From positions 1-20,406 of the forward strand of contig JAJRWJ010000138.1 in assembly GCA_024276805.1 (NCBI GenBank): a stretch of DNA of 20,406 bases, in the 5' to 3' direction. The DNA is from Gammaproteobacteria bacterium. GTDB lineage: Bacteria; Pseudomonadota; Gammaproteobacteria; Methylococcales; Methylomonadaceae. A model generated the notes under the pieces. It saw only the letters and a program-made list of their open reading frames with translations, made no database searches and was not told the DNA's origin. Below, in pieces: positions 1-7,508 of the stretch (positions are counted from its first letter, which is position 1; each line of letters starts with the position of its first letter). A program made the position numbers and the translations under genes.

Positions 1-1
1 C

Positions 2-769
2 TTTCTGGGCAATCTGGCGCGCGGCCTGTGCTTTGGCCTGGGCGGCGCCAGACTGGCCAAAACACCGGGCGACCAACACACCCGCCGCTATTACCAGCAG
101 CTCACCCGGCTCAGCACCGGCTTTGCCCTGAGCGCCGATTTCGCCCTGCTGACGCTGGGCGGGCAGCTGAAACGCCGGGAACGCATCTCCGGCCGCTTCG
201 CCGATATCCTCAGTCACTTATACCTGTGTTCCTGCGCGCTGAAACACTTTTCCGACCAGGGCAGCAACCCCGACGACCTGCCCCTGCTGCACTGGGCCTG
301 TCAATACAGCCTGCACCGAGCCCAGCAATCGCTGTTGGCGGTATTCTGGCTGTTGCCGGCGCGAATACCGGCCATCCTGCTGCGCAGCGTTCTGTTTCCG
401 CTGGGCAAACCCTATTCCCCTCCACAGGACCGGCTGACCGGACAGCTGGCGCAACTACTGCAGCAAGCCAGCCCGACCCGCGACCGGTTGACTGCCGGCA
501 TCTACATCAATGCTGATCCCGATGACGCCACCGGCAGAATAGAAACGGCATTCCAGGCAGTTCTCCGGGCCGCACCCGTCGAAGCCAAACTCCGCGCCGC
601 ACAGAAACAGGGACAGTTGCAAAAAGGCCCATTGTCTACCATACTGAAAGAAGCGCTGCAGGCAAACATCATTGATGCCAGCGAAGCCGGATCAATCGAG
701 CAAGCCGAACAAGCCAGGCAAAATGCCATCCGCGTCGACGACTTCAGCCCGGAAGAATTGAGTGAGTAG
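2..769 (+). CDS. fadE: Acyl-CoA dehydrogenase FadE, C-terminal part (5' end outside window)
   Basis: This is the last 255 codons of a FadE-type acyl-CoA dehydrogenase, which catalyses the first step of fatty-acid beta-oxidation using FAD. The frame is open from base 2 to the TAG at 767-769. Recognisable stretches are LLTLGGQLKRRERISGRFAD followed by ILSHLYLCSCALKHF, then DLPLLHWACQYSLHRAQQ, and the ending NAIRVDDFSPEELSE. These match the FadE-specific C-terminal extension that follows the acyl-CoA dehydrogenase fold, including the conserved VDDF(D/S)PEEL tail. The catalytic core and FAD-binding region lie upstream and cannot be judged. It is the only convincing plus-strand gene in the window, so it belongs to a different transcription unit from its neighbours. 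No obvious hairpin-plus-T terminator follows the stop codon. Confidence 0.93.
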   Translation, partial: FLGNLARGLCFGLGGARLAKTPGDQHTRRYYQQLTRLSTGFALSADFALLTLGGQLKRRERISGRFADILSHLYLCSCALKHFSDQGSNPDDLPLLHWACQYSLHRAQQSLLAVFWLLPARIPAILLRSVLFPLGKPYSPPQDRLTGQLAQLLQQASPTRDRLTAGIYINADPDDATGRIETAFQAVLRAAPVEAKLRAAQKQGQLQKGPLSTILKEALQANIIDASEAGSIEQAEQARQNAIRVDDFSPEELSE

Positions 770-816
770 GTTGGGGTGAGGCAACGAACTCCAAAAATTA
801 CACCACAGACGTGTGA

Positions 817-841
817 CTATGTTGGGTTTCCTGACGTCAGA
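817..841. repeat. Short palindromic repeat, third copy of the GGGCTTCCTG family
   Basis: The plus strand reads TGTTGGGTTTCCTGACGTCA then GACCAAC, a hairpin-forming unit with TTGG/CCAA ends. It matches the palindromic part of the longer repeats at 1751-1844 and 2108-2199. It lies between fadE and the 65-codon ORF. The rest of the long repeat is not conserved here. Confidence 0.55.
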
Positions 842-881
842 CCAACCTGCGCACCTGTAATCCATCAACCTGAGAATTCCC

Positions 882-1079
882 ATGTGCAGCAGTCCAAAAG
901 GTTCCTCATCAACCTCCAGCCGCAGAAAATCCCGGGTCGCCATCGAGACAGCGGAAGAATATCAGGCCTACGCGCAGATGCTGCGCAATGCCTCGGATTG
1001 CTATGAACGCAGTCTGCAGCGCAAGAAAGAACGTCGCCTGGCGGAGAACAAACCGGCCTCATCGGCAGAGGAACAGTAA
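882..1079 (+). CDS. Small hypothetical protein (65 aa), doubtful
   Basis: An ATG-to-TAA ORF 112 bp downstream of fadE on the same strand. The product is hydrophilic and rich in Ser, Arg, Lys and Glu. It has a low-complexity Ser start (SSPKGSSSTSSRRKSR) and a predicted helical middle, ETAEEYQAYAQMLRNASDCY, ending in a charged tail. There is no signal peptide or membrane segment. The sequence before the ATG (GAGAATTCCC) is only a weak ribosome-binding site. I do not recognise the family. The amino-acid composition looks protein-like rather than random, but the ORF is short and could be chance. Confidence 0.4.
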   Translation: MCSSPKGSSSTSSRRKSRVAIETAEEYQAYAQMLRNASDCYERSLQRKKERRLAENKPASSAEEQ

Positions 1080-1383
1080 AATAGGTAAAAAGATTCCCCT
1101 CCTAATTCTACCTTGTCTGATTATTCAATGCCGGGGACGGCACTGCGCACCATTGCAGGCTGCGCCGGATGCGCGCTGCTTATCCGGCCTACTCCAGGAC
1201 CAGAAGGAAAAAACGTTCGTAGGCCGGATAAGTGAAACGCATCCGGCAAAAACCGGGGAAGCATTTCTCTTGGCAGGCCAAATGAGTTGCCTGGCACACA
1301 ATACCGTTCCCTACGAAAAATGATTTTTTTCGAATATGAAAAAGTAGAACCAAGCATACTCATTGCTTATTCGCGTTTTGCAT
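1080..1383. other. Intergenic region holding a REP pair
   Basis: About 300 bp without a convincing gene, between the 65-codon ORF (plus) and the 3' end of the minus-strand gene at 1384, so the flanking genes converge. The recognisable content is the facing REP pair at 1164-1247, which could help end transcription from both sides. The remaining right part (about 1255-1383) is AT-richer and I see nothing definite in it. Confidence 0.6.
1164..1247. repeat. BIME-like pair of inverted REP sequences
   Basis: Two 29-nt units face each other across 26 bp. Unit 1 (1164-1192) is GCCGGATGCG, five variable bases, CTTATCCGGCCTAC. Unit 2 (1219-1247) is its reverse complement except in the five variable loop bases. 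Each unit forms its own hairpin (GCCGGAT/ATCCGGC). Read outward, each carries the GTAG tetranucleotide at its foot, the hallmark of REPs recognised by RAYT transposases. The core is essentially the E. coli REP consensus (GTAGGCCGGATAAG...CGCATCCGGC). A RAYT gene is present at 7501-8196, but whether it acts on this REP type is unknown. Confidence 0.85.
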
Positions 1384-1770
1384 CTACCTCTGCTGGAATA
1401 GATTTCCAAAAACACTCGAATTCTCGATTGCGTCCACTGTAATGGTAATCCCTGTATCGATATAAGCAATCTTCGCCATACTACGTTGGAGTCTTTGCAA
1501 TTCAACAAGACTGGTATAATAGCGGCCTAATGCAGGATCCATGACGGATCCATCCGGACGCTCCAAAATGTAATGCAGACCACTGGCAGCACGAAACCAT
1601 CCAATTCTTCCCACACGCATTATCCGTAAACGCCTTTCATAGGGTTGCAGCGTTGGAGCCTGTTCCCGCCTTACTGACATACCGTTTCTTTGTGCAGTGG
1701 CAAATTCGGAGGGATATCTCACTGTGCCGGCCGGGGTCTGCCTGGCGGGATCAAATCTATTTGATTTCAT
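1384..1770 (-). CDS. Hypothetical protein (128 aa)
   Basis: I do not recognise this gene. The chosen ATG at 1770 follows a GGGGTG about 9 bp upstream. A GTG at 1782 in the same frame would add four residues. The protein is basic in its first half (many Arg, such as RRLRIMRVGRIGWFRAASGL) and then reads SGLHYILERPDGSVMDPALG, which looks like a small beta-rich fold. The end is a plain polar tail. There is no membrane segment. The start lies inside a copy of the direct repeat at 1751-1844, which separates it from the 78-aa gene upstream. It may be co-transcribed with that gene and with the large helicase. Function is unknown. Confidence 0.6.
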   Translation of the reverse strand: MKSNRFDPARQTPAGTVRYPSEFATAQRNGMSVRREQAPTLQPYERRLRIMRVGRIGWFRAASGLHYILERPDGSVMDPALGRYYTSLVELQRLQRSMAKIAYIDTGITITVDAIENSSVFGNLFQQR

Positions 1771-1844
1771 TATTGACGTCACCCCAGACTTTTTGACTTT
1801 ACCAGTAACGTTGACGATGTTGGGCTTCCTGGCGTCAGTCCAAC
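1751..1844 (-). repeat. ~94-bp direct repeat, copy A
   Basis: This stretch aligns over its whole length, at roughly 80 percent identity, with 2108-2199 in the same orientation. Shared landmarks on the plus strand are TCAAATCTATTT, CCAGACT, ACGTTGACG and GGGCTTCCTG. The outer end is a hairpin (GTTGGGC/GTCCAAC). It begins directly after the stop codon of the 78-aa gene and runs into the first codons of the 128-aa gene. Confidence 0.8.
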
Positions 1845-2081
1845 TTACTCATCGTCATCTGTTTTGATATATTCCCACATTTCGTTCTGATGCAGCCATA
1901 TTGGATCGGCATTGTTTCGTATATACTCGTCAACATCCATACCGTCTATCGTGGGAGGCCTTTTGACTCTGACTTGCTTGCCATTGATAAAAATCCACAT
2001 GTACTTCTTCTGCCTTTCAGCTTTGGCTTTTTTTCTGGCGCGTTTTTGTGCTGCGGTGAGTTTCTTTTTTACCTTTGCCAT
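1845..2081 (-). CDS. Conserved-looking small basic protein (78 aa), function unknown
   Basis: The ATG at 2081 opens a 78-residue protein. Its very basic N-terminal helix (AKVKKKLTAAQKRARKKAKA) is followed by a compact segment (KKYMWIFINGKQVRVKRPPT, then IDGMDVDEYI) and an acidic end, WEYIKTDDDE. The basic N-terminus suggests nucleic-acid or ribosome contact. The middle segment with its Trp, Gly and Pro residues looks structured. I believe similar small proteins occur in other gammaproteobacteria, but I cannot name a family. The gene lies about 195 bp downstream of the giant helicase on the same strand and may share its transcript. The upstream sequence has a run of eight C on the minus strand (2100-2107 region) and no strong ribosome-binding site. 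Confidence 0.72.
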   Translation of the reverse strand: MAKVKKKLTAAQKRARKKAKAERQKKYMWIFINGKQVRVKRPPTIDGMDVDEYIRNNADPIWLHQNEMWEYIKTDDDE

Positions 2082-2107
2082 TTTCTAGTAATTGTAATTG
2101 GGGGGGG

Positions 2108-2199
2108 TCAAATCTATTTATTTTTAACGGACGTCTTTCCAGACTGTTTTACTTTGCCAGTGACGTTGACGCTGTCGGGCTTCCTGATATCAGCCCAAT
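2108..2199 (-). repeat. ~92-bp direct repeat, copy B
   Basis: Second copy of the repeat seen at 1751-1844, same orientation, about 356 bp away. It lies just upstream of the 78-aa gene and downstream of the helicase stop codon. Both small genes therefore have one copy in front of them. The palindromic end here reads TCGGGCTTCCTGATATCAGC, followed by CCAA. Confidence 0.8.
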
Positions 2200-2276
2200 C
2201 CGTGCAACAGAGCCTGTCATGCCATCCATTATATCCACCGTTCCGTCAGAAATACAAAACGCCTTGCCGGTAGCAA

Positions 2277-5200
2277 TCATCCCACAGACCAGTTGGCTTG
2301 TTCTTGTCTTTTGCGAACTTCTGCATTTTCTTCCACAACCAATTCCAGCATCGGCACTTCCCATTGCTCGACCTTGCAGCGTGAACGATAGTCCTCCTCG
2401 CTGTCGGTTTTATAGCGGCTAAGCATAGCGACGATGGTGGCCGAGCGTATTGTATGCAACCGATCCTGCCAGTATTGCCGCGCCTTTCTGGATAATGCGG
2501 CAACTGTCATCTGATTGCTCTGCAGAAAAATTTTGCCGCTTTGTTGGATAATGCGCACTGGCGACCCAGCTTCGAGCTCATTCAGGGCACGATGAACCGG
2601 ATGTGCTGCGGGGAAACTGCCGGCATAGCCTATATCGAGGTCTTGCAGGCCCAACACCCTGTACTGGACCCTGCTTGGCAGTGGTGAAATGATTTTATCG
2701 GAAGCAACACTGCGATGTAATATACAGTCACCTGACAAAGCCGCCAGATAGGGATTTTGCAGATCATTTCTCTGCAGCAGGGTCAATGTTTCCCGGGCGC
2801 GGGTCATGGCCACATAGAACAACCGCCGTTGTTCTTCCGTCGCCTCCAGAGACCAGCCTCCGTCGAGTATGAAGACATGCTGGAACTCCATGCCTTTGAC
2901 GGAATGGATAGTACTGAGAAACACACCCTGCCCCAGTCGGCAGTCACGGCGCTGTTCCGCCAGAGCTTCATAGAGATATTCCAATAGCTGCTGTCGGCTT
3001 GTCGAGGCATTGTCCGTTTCCGATTGCCAGTGTCGCAGCAGTGTTACGAGCTGTTTTCGCCAACTGTTTTCCGCTTTGTTATGCAGATAATCCAGCCAGT
3101 CGCTGGCTTTACACATTGCACTGGGATGCTGTTTGATGGCTTCGAGCAAGTCCAGGTTTTCCCGAATACGAAACGGTGAAGGCTGGTTTTGTTTAGGCAG
3201 GGCCAGACTCAGTGGAATACCCTGCTCTTCCAGACAAGCCCTGACCGGGTTCAACAACTGCCATTCAGTCGCCATCAGCGCACATTGCTTCCAGTCCAGG
3301 CTGCTGTCCAGCTGCCGCAGGCGCTGCAGCTCCTGCACCAGAGCATGAGCCTGGCGTATTGCATCGGAGCATCGCAAAATCTGTACCCGCCCTTTTGCCA
3401 GCGGATCGAGTTTTTCCCAACGGCCGCCGGCCGCCAGACTGCTGCGCCCCTGATTGATGCGAATGGGATGCTTCTGTTTCATCCGGTCATGGTTGGCCTG
3501 GATCAACTGGTTGGCTGCAGCGATGATATGCCGGCTGGAACGGTAGTTTTCCACCAGATAATGTTTACCGGCCTGATAGTCCTGTTCAAAACGCCGGATG
3601 AAACCAATGTTGGCGCCCCTGAACTGATAGATATTCTGGTCGTCGTCCCCGACCGCCAGAATCGTCAGTTTGTCATCCTGCTCCCGCTTGCGTCCAGCCA
3701 GCGCCGCGATCAGCTGGTACTGCAGCGTATCTATGTCTTGATATTCATCCACCAGAATATGACGATAACCTGTCAACAGCCGCTCGCGCATCTCCTCGCC
3801 ATCAATATTAATACAGGGCCGCGTTCCGGACAGCAGTTCGATGGCCTGTTCGAGCATGGTTTGAAACTGCTGTTCGCCGCTGTGTTCTTCACGGCTTCCT
3901 GCAACATCGAAAGCATGGCCCGACAAACGCAGCGCCAGTCCATGATAGGTTTGTATGTTGACGGCCCGGGCATCGCTGCCTACAAGATCGAACAAGCGCT
4001 GCCTGAGTTGCGTGGCGGCATTGCGGTTGAAACACAATACCAGAATACTGCCGGCGGGCACCTGTCTGACCCGCAACAGAAAGGCACAGCGATGAATCAC
4101 CACCCGTGTTTTCCCCGAACCCGGGCCGGCCAGAATCAGACTGTTTTCATTTTCACCGACCGCCACCAGCGCCTGCTGCCGTGCGTTTTGCAAATCGCTG
4201 ACAATTCGCTGGAAGGATTGCTGACTGGTCGCCCGACGCAGGATTTCCTGACGCCCCTGAAAGTAACGTTTGACAAATTCAGTTTTGTCCTGGGAAAAAT
4301 AGGCGACCACAAAAGCCAGCGCCTGGCCGATTTTCTCCAGACCCCTGCGTGCATATTCATTCATCACATGCACCTGAAAAATACGCTCACTGTAATGCTG
4401 CGACAGGGGTTCATAATCGCCTTTGCTGTATCGTCTGCCCCTGGCTTCCGGCAACACCTTGATGGTCATCGCCTGCCGGAAAACCGCCAGACCCTGCTGC
4501 AGAGTGATGATTTTCTGTTCATGCAGAAAATTCAGCCCTCTTTCCAGCGCCGCCAGTGGATCCGTCAAAGTCGAATACAGAGCGATATCCTGCTTGATCG
4601 ACATCAGCAAGTCCTCGACCGCAAACTCCACCAGCAGATCCCCTTCGCTGCGGGTATCGGCGGGAATTTTTTGCAGTATTGCCTGCAGCGCGACTTGTGC
4701 GACCGCCTGCCGTCGCTGCACCGTTTCCCGCAATGCCTGCCAGCCCCGGTTCAACTTGATCCGGTATTGATCCCGGGACTGATGTCTGACCAGCACACTG
4801 CCCTTATTGCCTGCCAGTCCCCGACCATCCTTGCTCATCGAAGCCAGCACCAGACGCAACACCTCCGGATTGCTGTCCAGCATCTCCAAATCCAGCAACT
4901 GTTGATTGATATGCCGCATCGACAACACCTGCCATTCCCCGTCCCCGGCATCAGGCGCCTGCTCCTGCAGCACTTCGATCAGAGCATTTTCCAACTGACA
5001 GACTTGCCGCAACAAGGACGTCGATGCCTGCGGTTGTTTGTATCGAACGAAAGCGGTCAACAGCATATTTTTCTGTATGATGCCAGCCTGGGACATATCG
5101 TACAGGGTACGGATGACCCGCTGGCTGGCGGTCATCTGTTGTTCCTGGTCATCGATTGCGGCAAATTCACTGGCCAGGGCCAGTTCGTCGGCACTGAACC

Positions 5201-7508
5201 CGGCATCACTGTCGGCATTGATCAGAATGTCAAGAATGGCCAGCCAGCGTGTTTGCTGGCGTTTCGACAAGCCCAGACGGGCAATTTTCTGTCGCGCCTC
5301 GGTGATGCTTTTCACCAGGGGACGCCCCTGAAACACCTGCGTCTTGTTTTCGTTGCGCTCGATGAACCCTGCCCGCTCCAGCCAGGACACGGCAGTGATC
5401 ACCTTGGTTGCGGCCGTGTAGTCAGCGGCTTCGAACGAGGTTTCCACCGCTTCGTTTTGCAGCAGTTCGCCGCAGGTCACCACGACATTGCCCAGGTGAT
5501 CCTTGCGGGTTCTGCGCAGCCCCTTCAATATCTGGGCAATGTCACGCTGATGCAGCTGCGAAGCCGCCGACATCCGGAACTGGGTATCGATGTCATTTTC
5601 ATCGAACAGCAGGATGCATTCGGCATTTATCTGGTCCCGTCCGGCGCGTCCCGCTTCCTGCAGATAATTCTCCAGTGAACCCGGGATATCGGCATGAATC
5701 ACCAGACGGACGTCCTCCTTGTCGATGCCCATGCCGAAAGCGTTGGTTGCGGTAATCACACGGGTAGCGCCGCTAATGAAGTTTTCCTGGATATGTTTTT
5801 TTTCGGCGGCGTTCTTGCCGGCATGAAAGGCCTCGACCCGCCACTCCTGATGCTGTAAAAATTCAGCAATTTCCTCGGTCTGACTGCGTCTGGCGCAATA
5901 AACGATGGCACTGCCCCGCTCCCCCAGACGTTCCTGCAACAGTTGATTGATCCTGGGATATTTGTCGACGGCCGTCACCATCTGCACCTCGAACTGCAGG
6001 TTGTTACGCTCTACGCCAGCCTCGAAAACCTGTAATTCCTGGCCCAGATTGGCCCGGAAATAATCGATGATCTCATTTTTGACATCCTGCTTGGCGGTCG
6101 CCGTAAAACATTGCACCGGCGGCAGCAGGGCATGCTGCCGGCCGGCGAACTCCTTGATGAAGCGGGCGACATATAAATAGTCGGGGCGGAAATCGTGCCC
6201 CCATTTCGACAGGCAATGCGCCTCATCGAATACCCAGCAGCCAATTTCCCGATGCTCGATCGCTTTTTGAAAGCTGCTGTTACGCAATTGTTCCGGCGAG
6301 ACATACAACAGGGCGATATCCCCCATCTGTATGGACTTCAGCACCTCGCCCCGTTCTGGGCCTGTCAGCATGCCATACAAAGCGGCAGTACCGGGCGCAC
6401 CGGTCTTGTTGCGTAGATTATCGACCTGGTCCTTCATCAGCGCCTGCAATGGCGAGATGACAATGGTCAGTACGCCACGGCGCTGATAACGCACCAGCGC
6501 CGGCAACTGAAAACACAGGGATTTGCCACCGCCGGTGGGTAACACCGCGAACAGCGGCTTGTCACGCATCCCTGTCTGGACGATGCGCTGCTGCAAACTG
6601 CCACCTTCTGCGTCCTCCGGCTGCGGCCTGAACGCGGGAAAACCGAAAAAACGCTGCAGCTGGGAAACGGCATCGTGCGTGTCCCGGCAATATTGACAAT
6701 CCGGTGACCTGCAGGGAATATCGCGCAATTGCCGCAGTGCCGGAGCGACATTGGGAAACTGCTCCCGAACCCACGGCGGCAGCACCGAATTGCCACCGGC
6801 CACGCGCAGCCAGGCCAGGCAGTAGGCCAACGCGGGGCGCAATTGCGGATCCGTAAAATAGGACATAACCACCTGTTCGAAAGCGGTTGCGCACACCCTG
6901 TCCTTGATCAGTAGTCGCAACAAATCAAAGGCGGTACCTGCGTTCAGAGGCTCGGCGCCCATTGCCAGAAATACCTGCTGCAAGCCGGCAAAACGGGGAT
7001 TGCTGGCGAAGGCGTAATGATAGAAAGACAGCAGCTGCGCTTCAGCCTGTTGTTGCTGCAGGGTCCGCCACTGATCCTGAAACAGTGCCTGCGCCAGTCT
7101 GGCATCAGCCAAGGGATCATTGAGACTGTCACGCAGCAATTTGTAGTTTTTTACCAGTCGGTGGTAGGGATTTTCCGGAAAGGCCAGCGGCGACAAAAAC
7201 AGCGTATCGATGACCTGCTGGTCAAGGATTGACAGAGTCGGATCGATCGCCCGACACAATGGCAGGTCATGCAGAATAATGTTATGGCCCAACAGATAGT
7301 CGGCATCCCTGGCAAAGTGATCGAACTCCTTCAGAACCTGTTGAATGTCGAATGGCGCCTGGCGTTGCCACACCTGGCCCTGGAAAACAGCAGCGATCGC
7401 GTAAACCTCACCGTTCTCATTACTTTCCAGATCCAGGCAACAGACTTTCTCTTGTAAGGGGTCAGAGCCCTTAAAAAGATGCCGGTCCGGCAAACACCCT
7501 TCAGTCAT
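2277..7508 (-). CDS. Giant fusion: DEDD exonuclease - RecQ-type helicase - UvrD-type helicase (1743 aa)
   Basis: Residues 20-150 form a DEDD-type 3'-5' exonuclease-like domain: Exo I CLDLES (D26, E28), Exo II LLGHNIILHD, Exo III NDPLADARLA. A cysteine cluster CRSPDCQYC (266-274) precedes a complete RecQ-type SF2 core: Walker A LPTGGGKS, DEAH followed by CLSKWGHDFRPDY, TATA, and GRAGRD. The usual four-Cys RecQ zinc site after the core is not visible. Residues 650-1090 hold no motif I recognise. From about 1105 a complete UvrD/Rep-type SF1 core follows: LAGPGSGKT, LVDEYQD, GDDDQNIYQFRGA, ENYRS, STIHSVKGMEF and LFYVAMTRAR. All motors look intact. The ATG at 7508 overlaps the RAYT gene by 8 bp, and no ATG, GTG or TTG occurs in frame between the element's edge and the DLE motif. 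Expected role: DNA unwinding plus 3' end trimming in repair, recombination or defence. The function is inferred, not known to me. Confidence 0.9.
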   Translation of the reverse strand: MTEGCLPDRHLFKGSDPLQEKVCCLDLESNENGEVYAIAAVFQGQVWQRQAPFDIQQVLKEFDHFARDADYLLGHNIILHDLPLCRAIDPTLSILDQQVIDTLFLSPLAFPENPYHRLVKNYKLLRDSLNDPLADARLAQALFQDQWRTLQQQQAEAQLLSFYHYAFASNPRFAGLQQVFLAMGAEPLNAGTAFDLLRLLIKDRVCATAFEQVVMSYFTDPQLRPALAYCLAWLRVAGGNSVLPPWVREQFPNVAPALRQLRDIPCRSPDCQYCRDTHDAVSQLQRFFGFPAFRPQPEDAEGGSLQQRIVQTGMRDKPLFAVLPTGGGKSLCFQLPALVRYQRRGVLTIVISPLQALMKDQVDNLRNKTGAPGTAALYGMLTGPERGEVLKSIQMGDIALLYVSPEQLRNSSFQKAIEHREIGCWVFDEAHCLSKWGHDFRPDYLYVARFIKEFAGRQHALLPPVQCFTATAKQDVKNEIIDYFRANLGQELQVFEAGVERNNLQFEVQMVTAVDKYPRINQLLQERLGERGSAIVYCARRSQTEEIAEFLQHQEWRVEAFHAGKNAAEKKHIQENFISGATRVITATNAFGMGIDKEDVRLVIHADIPGSLENYLQEAGRAGRDQINAECILLFDENDIDTQFRMSAASQLHQRDIAQILKGLRRTRKDHLGNVVVTCGELLQNEAVETSFEAADYTAATKVITAVSWLERAGFIERNENKTQVFQGRPLVKSITEARQKIARLGLSKRQQTRWLAILDILINADSDAGFSADELALASEFAAIDDQEQQMTASQRVIRTLYDMSQAGIIQKNMLLTAFVRYKQPQASTSLLRQVCQLENALIEVLQEQAPDAGDGEWQVLSMRHINQQLLDLEMLDSNPEVLRLVLASMSKDGRGLAGNKGSVLVRHQSRDQYRIKLNRGWQALRETVQRRQAVAQVALQAILQKIPADTRSEGDLLVEFAVEDLLMSIKQDIALYSTLTDPLAALERGLNFLHEQKIITLQQGLAVFRQAMTIKVLPEARGRRYSKGDYEPLSQHYSERIFQVHVMNEYARRGLEKIGQALAFVVAYFSQDKTEFVKRYFQGRQEILRRATSQQSFQRIVSDLQNARQQALVAVGENENSLILAGPGSGKTRVVIHRCAFLLRVRQVPAGSILVLCFNRNAATQLRQRLFDLVGSDARAVNIQTYHGLALRLSGHAFDVAGSREEHSGEQQFQTMLEQAIELLSGTRPCINIDGEEMRERLLTGYRHILVDEYQDIDTLQYQLIAALAGRKREQDDKLTILAVGDDDQNIYQFRGANIGFIRRFEQDYQAGKHYLVENYRSSRHIIAAANQLIQANHDRMKQKHPIRINQGRSSLAAGGRWEKLDPLAKGRVQILRCSDAIRQAHALVQELQRLRQLDSSLDWKQCALMATEWQLLNPVRACLEEQGIPLSLALPKQNQPSPFRIRENLDLLEAIKQHPSAMCKASDWLDYLHNKAENSWRKQLVTLLRHWQSETDNASTSRQQLLEYLYEALAEQRRDCRLGQGVFLSTIHSVKGMEFQHVFILDGGWSLEATEEQRRLFYVAMTRARETLTLLQRNDLQNPYLAALSGDCILHRSVASDKIISPLPSRVQYRVLGLQDLDIGYAGSFPAAHPVHRALNELEAGSPVRIIQQSGKIFLQSNQMTVAALSRKARQYWQDRLHTIRSATIVAMLSRYKTDSEEDYRSRCKVEQWEVPMLELVVEENAEVRKRQEQANWSVG

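Noticed and set aside
1818..1844. attC-like core sites (GTTGGGC and GTCCAAC) suggesting an integron cassette array
   Set aside because: The order is GTTRRRY then RYYYAAC, the reverse of an attC site, the spacing is only 13 nt, and no integrase is present in the window.
3189..5678. 829-codon open frame on the plus strand opposite the giant helicase
   Set aside because: It is fully antisense to a protein with complete helicase motifs, its translation shows no recognisable motif, and it is rich in Gln, His and Leu as expected for a codon-bias shadow.
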